Part shown: piece after piece, positions 46,949 through 57,400 of the stretch
Numbering within the stretch: position 1 is the stretch's first letter
Layout of the letters: each line of letters opens with the position of its first letter
Assembly (NCBI RefSeq): GCF_000142805.1
Contig: NC_013077.1
Span: 558,001-622,000, forward strand
DNA length: 64,000 nucleotides
Direction of reading: 5' to 3'
Source of the DNA: Lachancea thermotolerans CBS 6340
Taxonomy: Eukaryota > Ascomycota > Saccharomycetes > Saccharomycetales > Saccharomycetaceae
Translations under genes and position numbers: made by a program
The notes under the pieces: generated by a model
Told to the model about the DNA's origin: nothing
Database searches by the model: none
The model's input: the letters and a program-made list of their open reading frames with translations, nothing else

Positions 46949-48695
46949 CTATTCCTTGACCTCCCTAAGCTTGGGCTCTGATTTTTTGGTATACTTCCAT
47001 ATACGCGCTTTGCAGTCACCACTTCCGGTAGCGAAAACGCCGTATTCAGGACCTAGTGGGTGGTCATTAGCGACAGCGACAGATATAACTGAGTTTCTGT
47101 GGCCTTGCAACATTAGCAGAGGGTTTCCAGAAGGCGTGTCCCAGAACAAGACACCGCGATCTTTTGAGCCAGAAAGTATGAACTCGTCGTTTTGAGTTGT
47201 TGCGACGGACAAAACAAAGTCTTTGTGCCCAGTGTATGTAACTTCGCTTGCAGCAGTGTTGGCTTTCCCTTCTGTGCTTCCTCCGTTGGCGCTTCTTAGA
47301 TTCCACAGCTTGACCGACCTGTCCAAAGAGCCCGAGACAACACCGTGGCCATCTCTAGTGAAAACAACGCTGTACACTGAGTCCTTGTGGCCTGTGCCTA
47401 ATTCATTTTCCGAGTCAAGTCTCTCGACCAAAAAACCGGTTTCTGAGTCCCAGATACGCACTGTTCTATCAAGAGACCCGGCGGCAATAAGCTTTCCATC
47501 TCCAGGGGAAACGGCAACCGTAGTTACACCGTCTTCAATGGATAGTGTTAACGAACATTGACCAGCACGCAGGTCCCATATCCTTACTGTCCTGTCGCCT
47601 GAACCTGAAACAAGTTTGTCGCCAGAAGGGAAGTAGTCAAGTGAGTAGATATCTTGCTCGTGGCCTTGTAATGTCATAACAATCCTTCTTGTAGTGAGGT
47701 CCCAGATGCGGATAAGTTTATCCTCGGCACCGGTTGCTAAGAATTTACCATCAGGAGAAAAGCACACAGAGCGAATGTATAGGTCTGATGACGCTGAGGT
47801 TGAGACAGCAGGGGTTTGCTCTGCGTTCTCAGCACCAGATGCGCCATCGCCGCTGTTGCCTGATGGCGCGGAAGCAGCATCTTCAGACAATCTGGCGACC
47901 AATTCACCGGTGGAAACCTTGTAGACTTGAGTGGTTTTGTTGCACCCTGTTGCTAAGTACTCACCATCGTTACTGAATCTCACGCAGCACACCACAGAAG
48001 AGTGATCCAGCGATACATGGAGATCAACATCTAACTCGCGGGACAATGCAGGATTGTACAGAATGTAGTAGTCGTTGGTCTGCTTTTTTAGATGTTGAGG
48101 AACCAGCTGAGAGTCTAAGTCAAGTAAAAAGGGGGGGATTGGCTTAGCGTGGCTAGCACGCTGGTGTGGGGGAACTAAATAGTACTCTTGGGATTTGTTT
48201 TCCGAGACAGGAGCAGCGATGGGGGCCATGGGAGCCATCGGAGCTGGAGGGGCGACAGCGCCCTGGTTAGTGGGTGCTGCTAGTGGACCCCCTGAAGCTG
48301 ATGGTGGTGTGGGCGCAGCAGCCGCTGCGAGAGCAGCTGCTGGCGTTCCTGGAGTACCAGGCGCAGCGGGCGCTGCCAAAACTGCGGGCCCCGTGGGAAT
48401 ACCTGCACCTTGGACTGGAGGACTGTTAATTTGGTGCTCGGAAGCAAGCTTCTTCATGTGCGGAGCCTGCGCGGTAATAGTAGGGGCAGTCTGCGAGGGC
48501 TCTAAAGCAGCCAAGCGCGGAGCTTGGGCCGGGGCTGCTGGGCCAGCTGCTGAGAGCGCTGGCGACTGAACGGCCTGCGAGCCAAGAACTGGGTTTTGGA
48601 TACCAGGCGTAGCGGCGTTCGAAGACGCTAGGATAGGGCCCGTGGGCTGCTGTTGTTGTTGCTGCTGTTGCTGTTGCTGTTGTTGTTGTTGTTGC

Positions 48696-48730
<35 letters not shown>

Positions 48731-48737
48731 TTGTTGT

Positions 48738-48778
<41 letters not shown>

Positions 48779-49126
48779 CTGATGCTGCTGTTGTTGCTGT
48801 TGGTGCTGCTGCTGGTGCTGCTGCTGCTGGGCTGCTGCTGCGAGCGTGGCAACCTGCCGGTCGCGCTGGTCCAGCTCCAACTTCAGTCGCCCAATCTCCT
48901 CCTCATACGCGTCCTTCATCTTACGGTGCGTCAGCTCCAGCTCGTAGACCGTGTTGCGGATTTGCTGCATCTCCGCCAGCTGCTGGTTGATCTTGAAATC
49001 ATAGTCCTTCTGGTTCTGCAACCGATACGTGTTTGCTTCTTGCGAGATTTGACCGAACTCCTGGCGGATAGCCTCCAAGAGCTCATTCAGTTTGTTTTGC
49101 GATGCGCTCACCGCACTTGAAGCCAT
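46949..49126 (-). CDS. TUP1: Tup1, general transcriptional corepressor
   Basis: Encodes 725 residues from the ATG at 49126 (S. cerevisiae 713). The N-terminal tetramerisation helix is highly conserved ([20 protein letters not shown]), followed by the Ssn6/Cyc8-binding coiled coil to about residue 95. A long glutamine tract is at about 100-160, then an Ala/Pro-rich linker. A WD40 propeller of seven blades follows (from about 335) with [36 protein letters not shown] and KARIWKY. A TTG start 10 codons upstream is discounted. Tup1-Cyc8 represses glucose, mating-type, hypoxic and DNA-damage genes, partly through the Mediator kinase module. The order matches YCR084C with CSM1 divergent. Confidence 0.97.
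48647..48829 (-). repeat. Polyglutamine-encoding CAG/CAA tract in TUP1
   Basis: On the coding strand this is 61 codons: Q4-H-Q3-H-Q6-H and then 45 uninterrupted glutamines. CAG and CAA codons are mixed irregularly, so the DNA is an imperfect trinucleotide repeat. The plus strand appears as CTG/TTG. Confidence 0.95.
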
Positions 49127-49567
49127 TGATACGTCCAATTGTCCTGTTTCCTTCAATCAGTTACTTCAAGTGTTGATATAAGTTGACTACCTTTCATTTT
49201 TTTTTACTCACGAATTACAACAAGTCGATAGTTTCGAGCATCAGGAATCGTCCGCAACGATATCTGGCAAGAGTCTCCTTAAAAACTCTTATGAAGCCTT
49301 TATCGTCTTGTAAGTCCGCTATTTGAGTACCTAGAATTTGGGTTAAATCCTTCAGCATCCCGGAGCTTTTTTTCCGGCTTTTAATGCCCTTTTTGCCCCG
49401 ATTTTTCTCTCTAGTTTTATAATATCAAAGCGCAAACGTCTGCTAATGCTTCCCTGAGACCGAGCATCAACACTTTTTTCGCGTAAGCCTTTATTTTCAG
49501 GGAACCAAAGGGGAACTTTAAAGGCCCCCCACTCGTTGGTCCTGGAAGACGCTTGTTGGGACAGAGG
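49127..49567. other. Divergent TUP1/CSM1 intergenic region
   Basis: About 440 bp containing both promoters. Several T runs (for example near 49197-49205) but no further ORF. I see no clear named regulatory element. Confidence 0.4.
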
Positions 49568-50095
49568 ATGGATCCCATTTCGCAATATAAGGCGGCGGTC
49601 CAGAGCCGCTTGGACAACGCAGACATTCTAGTGTCCAAACTAGTCCACGAAAACCGAATGCTCGCGCAAGATGTGGAGAACAAAGATCAAGAAATCGAGT
49701 CTCTGAAACGGCAGCTGGCAGCGGCCGAGGCGAGGAGCAAGGAGTGCGAGGAGCGCACTGGGGCTGCGGAAGAAGAAACGGACATAGTCAAGGATCTTTT
49801 TGAGCACCTGTGCGGAGTGCGGGTTCACAAGTCGTACGAGGACGAGTCTGGTCTGTGGTTCGATACGTCGCAAGGCGGCAAGGCCGGCGTGATGGACTAC
49901 AAGCTGGGGTTCGTGAAGGGCGAGCCCTCAGGTACAGAGGTGGTGTACGTGCCGCTTCTGAAGCAGCGGAGCGCCGAGGAGCTGCAGCAGCTGCAGAAGC
50001 AGCTGCCGGGGTACCTGTTCGACACCCTCAGCTTTCCCTTGCGGTCCCTACAGCAGTTCTACAGCAAAATGGCCAAGTGCCTCTCGCGGGGATAG
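49568..50095 (+). CDS. CSM1: Csm1, monopolin complex subunit
   Basis: Encodes 175 residues from the ATG at 49568 (S. cerevisiae 190). The N-terminal half is a long coiled coil (QSRLDNADILVSKLVHENRM to EEETD, about 10-80), and the C-terminal half is the RWD-like globular domain (DLFEHLCGVRVHKSYEDESG, then YLFDTLSFPLRSLQQFYSKM). Csm1 pairs with Lrs4 into a V-shaped clamp. It crosslinks sister kinetochores in meiosis I and tethers rDNA to the nuclear periphery with cohibin. An upstream TTG is discounted. It is divergent from TUP1 and convergent with LUG1, as in S. cerevisiae YCR086W. Confidence 0.9.
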   Translation: MDPISQYKAAVQSRLDNADILVSKLVHENRMLAQDVENKDQEIESLKRQLAAAEARSKECEERTGAAEEETDIVKDLFEHLCGVRVHKSYEDESGLWFDTSQGGKAGVMDYKLGFVKGEPSGTEVVYVPLLKQRSAEELQQLQKQLPGYLFDTLSFPLRSLQQFYSKMAKCLSRG

Positions 50096-50379
50096 GCCGC
50101 GCTGCTGGGAGCGACGGCGGGGTTTTATCCGGGGAGGGCGCTGGCTAGAGGGCGTTATGAATCATATGATATGTTGCTACTGTTCCAAGACCCGATGTGG
50201 GGCGCACTGGGTCGAGACGTCCACAGCGCGTGGGGCCTCGCAGCTACTGCGGCACTCGCGTGGTCTCTCACCACTAACATGTAAAAGTGTTGCTGACTAT
50301 GTAACTCTCCATTTATAAAGTGATGTAACTCGTCCAAGACGGACTGCTTGCGTCGGAACCCGATCTGAAAAAGCGGTGT

Positions 50380-50883
50380 TCAGGCCTTCACCTCGAGCTG
50401 GCCGTTTTCGTTGACCACAAGGCTCTTCAGCAAGTTCTTCTTCTCCTCTTTGTCGTCGATGCTCTTCAAGATCTTGTAGAGCGAGGCGCCCTTCTTCTCG
50501 GACAGCACACTTTTTTGTTTTAGCGGTTTCTGCTCTTCAGGCTTTTGCACTTTTCCCTTCTGCAACTTTGCCTTCTCTAGCTTGGTATTCTTGTCCTTGC
50601 GGGTCTCCTGCTCCTGCTGCTTCTCCTGCTTGGGCTTGGATTCCTCAGGTTTCTGTTGCTGTGGTTTCTTCTCTTGAGGTTTTTTCTTGCCCTTGTACAG
50701 CGCTTTCTGGTACTTCTCGTCCTCGCTTATACACTGCGTGTGCTTCTTGTATCCGGTGCCGTCATCGAAGGTGACATTACAGTCGATGCAGGTATAGTAG
50801 GCTTGAGGGCATCTGTAGTAGTGTTTTTCGGTGTTCTTCTTGGGAACTGTGTCGTTGCAGACCTCGCAGTTGAACGTGACCAT
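50380..50883 (-). CDS. LUG1: LYAR-type zinc-finger protein (YCR087C-A/Lug1-like)
   Basis: Encodes 167 residues from the ATG at 50883. Two N-terminal zinc-binding units are clear: MVTFNCEVCNDTVPKKNTEK with H and C ligands in KHYYRCPQ, and YYTCIDCNVTFDDGTGYKKH followed by TQC, the C2HC LYAR arrangement. The remainder is a highly charged Lys/Glu/Gln-rich tail. LYAR proteins are nucleolar and associate with pre-ribosomes, in keeping with a PAC and an RRPE in the promoter. S. cerevisiae YCR087C-A lies between CSM1 and ABP1, as here. Role in yeast poorly known. Confidence 0.88.
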   Translation of the reverse strand: MVTFNCEVCNDTVPKKNTEKHYYRCPQAYYTCIDCNVTFDDGTGYKKHTQCISEDEKYQKALYKGKKKPQEKKPQQQKPEESKPKQEKQQEQETRKDKNTKLEKAKLQKGKVQKPEEQKPLKQKSVLSEKKGASLYKILKSIDDKEEKKNLLKSLVVNENGQLEVKA

Positions 50884-50942
50884 CGCGGCGTTAACAAGTT
50901 TCAAACGAGTCGAGTTTGTTTTGCAGTTCTATCGACAGAGAT

Positions 50943-50974
50943 GCGATGAGATGACCTAGCAGTGAAATTTTTCA
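50943..50974. promoter_or_regulatory. PAC plus RRPE upstream of LUG1
   Basis: GCGATGAGATGA at 50943-50954 and the near-palindromic TGAAATTTTTCA at 50963-50974. They lie 60 and 80 bp upstream of the LUG1 ATG on the opposite strand, the standard ribosome-biogenesis pair. Confidence 0.68.
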
Positions 50975-52048
50975 TATATCATTACCGCCCAAGAAATACA
51001 ACTATCAACGAGTCCGGACCAAAGAGTGAAGATCTTGAGCCGAGCAAGCGCGACTGGGTTGGAACGCAAAATGGTTCTGTGACGCTTTGCTGCAGCCCTT
51101 GTGTTCGGGAGGCGTCGTAACAGTTACTGGAAGACTCGGTCATCGGGAAGCACAAATGTTCAAACACCATCATGTTATCGGGAGCACAGATCACGGAATT
51201 GTTTGTCTGGTCAGGAACTGGCTTTTCTGGGTGTTATCTAGTTGTGACCAATAGCTCGTGGCAGTACTTGAGTGTATTAGTTGGTCCGAGACCGGCCGCG
51301 CGCTTCACTCTGCACGCATCTCCAATGTGCAAAATCTAAAAGCATCTGGTGGTTCCTGAGTTCCTAAGACTGAGCACCTATGCGAAACATTCCGTTTGGT
51401 CTCTTCCAGCTCACTCGAGGAAACCAGTATTGACTGTCGCGACCTTACACAACAACAGGCGAAGTTTTACTTTTCGTTTCCTTCCTCCTGTGCAAGCTTG
51501 CCTTTACCTTCAAAACAACTGGTTTCCAGCTACAACGAATGCCATCACGAGAGTCTGTATCAAGCAGTCCGGGCATCAGCAAGACTCCACCTGCATGGCC
51601 CGCACTCTCAAAGAAGTTGAATGCCCTGTTAGATAGCTCACTCCACCTCATTACCACTTAAAATATCGGGTCCATGCCAAGGCTGAGAAAGATTCAGATA
51701 CGCTGCTGTCCAATGACCCCAATGGGCCCGTTAGGCTTGCACTGATCACGCGGACTTTCCATGACTCGACGGTACAGGTGAGTAACAACTGCCACGAACG
51801 CCACGAATAGCGTGCCAAAGGTGCGCAGCCCTGTTTTGGACTGGTATCCACCTCTCTGCTTCCTCCGCGCGCTTCTATCACCGCCCCGCGCGCACATTTG
51901 TCTCCGCTTCTATTGTATGAGGGCCTTGGTTTGTTGATGGCATTTTGGACGGCATGTATAGGGGCCATGATATTAACATAACAAGACATACGTTTACCGA
52001 AACACGTTGATCTTCCAAAAGACTGTTGATTTATAACAGACAACAAAT
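50975..52048. other. 1.1 kb gap upstream of ABP1
   Basis: Divergent region between LUG1 and ABP1. Apart from a small minus-strand ORF listed separately at 51694-51897, it has only chance frames. The last 100 bp before ABP1 are AT-rich promoter DNA. Confidence 0.4.
51694..51897 (-). CDS. Possible 67-residue single-span membrane protein (uncertain)
   Basis: An ATG at 51897 opens 67 codons: a basic N-terminus (MCARGGDRSARRKQRGGYQS), then a hydrophobic segment at about residues 27-42 (FGTLFVAFVAVVTHLY), flanked by RR. The charge pattern is that of a small membrane protein with an N-terminal basic flank. In an alternative frame, the overlapping stretch from an ATG at 51968 is also open. I do not recognise it, and S. 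cerevisiae has no gene here between YCR087C-A and ABP1. Chance is possible. Confidence 0.3.
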   Translation of the reverse strand: MCARGGDRSARRKQRGGYQSKTGLRTFGTLFVAFVAVVTHLYRRVMESPRDQCKPNGPIGVIGQQRI

Positions 52049-53929
52049 ATGGCTTTGGAACCAATTGACTATACCACGCACTGTCGTGAGATTGAGGAAG
52101 TATTTCAGAAGGTCGTGAGGGGATCCGACGCTGAGATCGAGTGGCTTGTGCTTTCCCCTAATAGTAAGAAGGAATATACAGCGGAAAGCGTGGGATCTGG
52201 GTTCAGCGAGTTTCTAGGCACCTTCGAGGACACGAAAGTGCAGTTCGGTCTTGCTCGTGTCAGTCCTCCAGGCTCTGACGTGCAGAAGCTCATCCTGATC
52301 GGATGGTGTCCCGACAGCGCTCCGCTCAAGACCAGGGCGTCGTTTGCATCCAACTTTGGTGTGGTGGCCAATCAGGTTCTCAAGAGTTATCATGTGCAGG
52401 TCACGGCCCGCGATGAAGACGATCTTGACGAAAACGAGCTGCTCATGAAGATCAGTAATGCTGCCGGTGCGCGCTATTCGATCCAGCAAGAGCCCACTCG
52501 CACGTCATCTGCGCCAAAGCCGCGCCCTGCAGCTACCCCAAAGGCAACACCCAGCTCTAACAACGTCTCCACAGCCCCCAAGCCTTCAGCCGACTTCACG
52601 CCTAAGCCCAGCACTACGGCATCTGTTCCCAAAGCTGCTCCAGCCTCTGCACCCAAGCCAGCTGCTCAATTCTCAACGCCCGTTTCTGGTCGTGACGCTG
52701 GCAGGAGCAACAGTAGCGGCGAGGACGATGACTGGGATGAGCCTGAAATCGAAGAACGCGATTTTGATTCAAAGCCTCTGAAGCCAAACAAGTCATCATG
52801 GCAACCGGTGGGTAAAGTTGACTTGCAAAAGCTGATTGCTGAAGAAAATGCAAAGCAGGACCCTCGCCTAGTTAACATGGTGAAATCTGACACGCCCGTT
52901 AAACTCAACCCCCAGGACGACATTCAGAAACTGAAGCAAGAGTCTAGAGCTCAAAGAGACGCTGAGCTGAACAAATTTATGGGAACAAAGCCTCCTACTG
53001 GCAGCGTACCCAAGAAGGACGACGACAAAGTGATCAGAGGCTTCCAAAACGAGAAGTCGCCCGCCCAGCTGTGGGCAGAGAAGCACCAACAAAAAGTTAC
53101 CAGTCCACAGAAGGCATCAGCCGCTACTGAAGCGGCGGAGGGAAAGAAGGAGGATGAAGACGACGAAGAAGAAGAGGCACCTGAAGTGTCTAACGTCAAG
53201 GCTAAGTTCGAGAAAATGGCTGTTAATGAACCCACAATCATAAAACCTGGGCAGCCCAAGACACCTGCTCCTGTCGAAAGTGACAGCGCGCCAGCCCCTC
53301 CTAAGGCTTCGCTAGGAAGGCCCTTACCTGGGATGCATACCGAGCTTGATGACGACCAAGATGCCAATTCTTCAAATGCGCAAGACGATGACGACGACTG
53401 GGATGACCAAAGTGATGAGGAAGTGAAGCCTCCAGCTCCAGCCCCAAGGCCTTCATTACCAGCAAGGACAAGTACCGCAACTTCCTCGTCGCCTGCACCA
53501 GCTCCTGGGCCAAGACCTCAATCCAATCTCACGCAAGAGGTGCCTACAAAGACACAGGTAGATGAAAAACCTGCCGCTGCAGCCGCTCCTTCGCTGCCTA
53601 CACGTACTAGCGAATCATCATATGTTCCCCCACCTCCTCCTAGAAGAAATGTGCCCGTTACTGAAGAGCCTGAGGAGCCTGAGGAGCCTGAAACTGTGGA
53701 GGGTTCTCAGAAGAATGCTGCTGAAGACGAGCTTCAACTTGAAGAAAAACTCCCTTCTGCCATTGCTGAATATGATAACGAAGCCGAGGAGCATAACGAG
53801 CTGGCTTTTGAAGAGGGTGACAAAATTATTAACATCTCTTTTGTTGATGACGATTGGTGGTTGGGTGAGCTTGAAAAGACCGGTGAAAAGGGCCTCTTTC
53901 CAAGCAATTACGTTCAGTTGATAAAATAA
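52049..53929 (+). CDS. ABP1: Abp1, actin-binding protein of cortical patches
   Basis: Encodes 626 residues (S. cerevisiae 592). The N-terminal ADF-homology domain (about 1-140) binds F-actin. Two acidic tryptophan motifs that activate Arp2/3 are present, EDDDWDEPE (about 225) and DDDDDWDDQ (about 450). A Pro-rich region includes VPPPPPRRNVP near 530, and the C-terminal SH3 domain (about 570-626) has AIAEYDNEAEEHNELAFEEG, DDDWWLGEL and FPSNYVQLI. The SH3 domain recruits Ark1/Prk1, Sjl2 and Srv2 in the family. The protein links the actin patch to endocytosis; ARC35 elsewhere in the window encodes part of its Arp2/3 partner. Its position matches YCR088W, next to FIG2. Confidence 0.96.
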   Translation: MALEPIDYTTHCREIEEVFQKVVRGSDAEIEWLVLSPNSKKEYTAESVGSGFSEFLGTFEDTKVQFGLARVSPPGSDVQKLILIGWCPDSAPLKTRASFASNFGVVANQVLKSYHVQVTARDEDDLDENELLMKISNAAGARYSIQQEPTRTSSAPKPRPAATPKATPSSNNVSTAPKPSADFTPKPSTTASVPKAAPASAPKPAAQFSTPVSGRDAGRSNSSGEDDDWDEPEIEERDFDSKPLKPNKSSWQPVGKVDLQKLIAEENAKQDPRLVNMVKSDTPVKLNPQDDIQKLKQESRAQRDAELNKFMGTKPPTGSVPKKDDDKVIRGFQNEKSPAQLWAEKHQQKVTSPQKASAATEAAEGKKEDEDDEEEEAPEVSNVKAKFEKMAVNEPTIIKPGQPKTPAPVESDSAPAPPKASLGRPLPGMHTELDDDQDANSSNAQDDDDDWDDQSDEEVKPPAPAPRPSLPARTSTATSSSPAPAPGPRPQSNLTQEVPTKTQVDEKPAAAAAPSLPTRTSESSYVPPPPPRRNVPVTEEPEEPEEPETVEGSQKNAAEDELQLEEKLPSAIAEYDNEAEEHNELAFEEGDKIINISFVDDDWWLGELEKTGEKGLFPSNYVQLIK

Positions 53930-54023
53930 CTCCAGAGCAGCCTGGGATCCAGTGTGTACTAAAGTGGACCTCTACAGCCTATTAAACTATACAAATGTGG
54001 TGTGAGCTTCTTTCTGCCAGATT

Positions 54024-54330
54024 TGTTTCAAGATTTTCATCATTTAACCTTAAATAGTTTAGATATGTCTGTTCTCGCTCAGACCTAAAACAAATTTAAA
54101 ACTCACAAGGAACACATATAAAACTTTATTTTAAAGCACACCTTCGAGATGCATGATAGTTGGTTGAAATGTTTGAGACGCTCTATACAACAGCATTTAA
54201 AATTAGCATGCTGCATGCTCTTCTGCACTCAGCTTGTTCCAGCCCTATTTTTCCATGAGCTGAGGCATGAGTATAGGCGAGGTGTGAGCTTGGGCTGTCA
54301 ACTTTGAAACAGTTCAGACAACCTATATAT
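54024..54330 (+). promoter_or_regulatory. Pheromone-response elements and TATA box upstream of the AGA1/FIG2-like gene
   Basis: The Ste12 site TGAAACA occurs at 54305-54311, and its reverse complement TGTTTCA at 54024-54030. Two one-mismatch relatives (TGAAATG at about 54165 and TGTTTGA at about 54170) overlap between them. A TATATAT box lies at 54324-54330, 73-79 bp before the ATG. S. cerevisiae AGA1 and FIG2 are strongly pheromone-induced through such sites. The remainder of the 473 bp gap 53930-54402 holds nothing else I would call. Confidence 0.6.
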
Positions 54331-54402
54331 TCAGCCGAATATGAATGTCCTATTATGAGCCGGATTTTGGGTTTATGAATCAAAGCGGGATCATTCTGCA
54401 TT

Positions 54403-57400
54403 ATGAAGCTCGCATTCGTGCTTACCAGCTGCAGTACGGCCTTAGCTTCGACTTATCCAAGGGTTTACTATGCAAATACCAGCACCGTGAAGCAGTCTGC
54501 GACCAGTTATAGAGAATTAACAAGTTTGGTGCTGAGTTCTACACACTCCGATGGTTTAGTGTCAACTTTCGTTTCGGAGGCCTTTGTTTCTTTAACAACG
54601 TTGACAACGAATGATGTTGTCACGGTGGTAACGACGTGGTGTCCTCTTGGATCTGAAGTAGTGAATTCTCAACTGAGTTCTTATTCCGAAGAATCACGCG
54701 CCTCGTCGAGTAACTTAAACGCCCCCACTACTACATCGCCAACATCTGTCTTCATAGACATGAGTGGTACAACAGAGACAATCCAAAAAAGCCAAATTCA
54801 CACAAAAGAGATAACTACCTGCCCTACGTGCTCTGTTCGCCCTACCTCAGCGAGCACAGTGCCTGAATCTACTGATATTGCGTCATCTTCAGTGGCTTCA
54901 TCGATCTCACACTCGAAGGATTTAGTCAGCCAAGCAGGTTCGAGCCTTTCTTCCTCGGCTAAGTCGTCTTCCGCTCGCATGCCTTCGATTACAACTAGTG
55001 GAGAAATAGGAACGAGTGCTGTCGATACTGGGAACTTGTCTCCCAGTTCAAGTTCTAATTCTTATCAATCTGGATCCTCAAGTACCGAAACACATGCGAC
55101 TACCTCCCAAAATACTCTTTCATCGGTATCTGGTCTATCTAAAAGTGCTTATTCCCCAGGTTTATCCTCTTTTGACGTACGGCCTGTTCTTACAACAGAA
55201 ACTGTGGATGGTAAAACTACGGTATACACAACTTGGTGTCCTTTAACTTCCCACTCGATTAGTTCTCTGTATTCTGTTGTCACTAGTGACAATCCTTCCT
55301 CACCTAGTAGCGTGAGAATCGCTTCTTCAGAATCTCAGGTATCCGATGAGAACGAACATGAGTCTGATTTTTCAACACAGGCAAGTTCCTTGCAGGAGCA
55401 TGGGTATTCCTCATACTCAATGGTTACTATTACATCAACCTCACTTCGGACTGTTGTTTACTCTACGGAATTATGTTCGTCACGGCGTTGTTCACCTTCC
55501 TTAACATCAGTTTTGGAATCAATCGTCTTCACTACCTCTGTGCATCCCACTGGCTTGGGATCATCAAGCGAAAGATCCAGAAATACTTACAGCAATTCGA
55601 AAACTGATAGCATCTTAAAAGGTCAACTTTGCTCTCTCACTAGCTGTCAAGAAACAAGCACCTCGGACACCAGCGGAACAGGCTCCAGCTCGAAGCCGAC
55701 ATCTGTGTCTCAATCAGCCACCAGTGAGGCGGCAGAAAGTTCAAAGTCGTTATCAGAGGGCTACCAATCTTCTGTTTCTAGTAAATCTTTTGCTACCTCG
55801 CAAAGTTGTGTTTCATGTGCTAGTCAACGCAATTATTATACAACTGAGAGCGAAACATATCTTTCTGAAAAGGCCAGCTTGACTTCTGCTGAGTCTTCGC
55901 AGAAACTATCGCTATCGAGTTTTTCATCAGTTCCTGATTCCTCTGTTTCATCGAGCTTGTTGTCAACATATTCAATTGTTACAACTACTTCAAACGGTGT
56001 TGTGACCGTTTACACGACGTGGTGTCCTTTATCAAATTTGAAATCGAGCAGTAATAATGGGCTCGTCTCGAGCTCTCTGGCATTGAAGATTGTTTCGACA
56101 GAGCAGTCCGGGACTAAAAAGCTCTCTTCCACTCAGCAATACCGCTCACTTTCAAAAACGGCTTCAAGCTTCATGACTTTAGGTTCTGGTGCTTTGACTT
56201 TTTCCACCCCTTCGGTGACAAACTCAAAGCCCATTTCCGGCTCTACCCTTGCTTCTTCAACGCAACGCCCCAGTGTGGAAACTCATAATTTTATCCAAAG
56301 AAGCAGCTTTTCAGCCTCTCATTTTTCTTCGCTAGTAGCTACCAGTCACGGCATATCTGGTTCTATTGACACTGTCCAGTCGGGCTCATCGACTAGTTTG
56401 TCTACTTCCTCCGCAATTTCAACGGAACACCTTTCAAATACTCGCTACTCTTCCATATCAGAAGGATCTAATTCGCAACTTCAGAAAACATCAACAGGCT
56501 CATTGATTTCGGTGCTTTCCTCATCTTCTCGATCTGTGCCTGTTGTTTCGACAGCCAATTCCAAGAATGAAGAGACATCATGTACACAATGTCAGACTTC
56601 GAGTCATACAAGCTTTAGTACTGAAATTTCTTCCATTGTGTCACTAAGTGTTCCATCTCAAAGTCAAGACCTGAAAACCTCTGCCCGCTCAAGCACATCC
56701 CTTAAAAGTTCGGTAACATATACTTCTAAGGTTATCACCACAACGAGCAGCGGCATACGAACAGTGTATACAACATATTGCCCATGGACCTCTTCAGCCT
56801 CTCAAGAATCACAAAACTCTGAAAAACAAAAATCATCTGCAGCAAGCTCTTCAGCAAGCTCTCCAGCAAGCTCTCCAGCAAGCTCTTCAGCAAGCTCTCA
56901 GCAGGAGCTTTCTTCATCGGTAGCAAGCACCTCAGAGTCTCAAAAACATCAGACATCATCCTCACTGGATTCAGAGCCTCAAAGATCTTCAAAAGCTACA
57001 ATTCAATCGGTGGGCTCGCAAGCCTCCTCGTCTAAGACCTGGACCTCGAAGGTTGTAACAACGACAGAAGGGGGGGTCACTACCATTTACACAACCTGGT
57101 GCCCGCAGGAAGATTTACAATCTTCTGGTACTGTTGCAGCAGTTTCGCCCTCAACCTCGCAACAGAAGTCCTCTTCATTGGTAACAACCACCTCAGAGTC
57201 CCAAACGCATGAAACACCATCCTCACTGGATTCAGAGTCTCAACGATCTTCAAAAGCTACGATTCAATCGGTGGGCTCGCAAGCCTCCTCGTCTAAGACC
57301 TGGACCTCGAAGGTTGTAACAACGACAGAAGGGGGGGTCACTACCATTTACACGACCTGGTGTCCGTTGGAGGACTTGCATTCTGGAACTGTTGCGGCAG

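Noticed and set aside
51349-51636. 95-codon plus frame upstream of ABP1
   Set aside because: It starts with GTG, has no ATG-led form of useful length and no recognisable motif.
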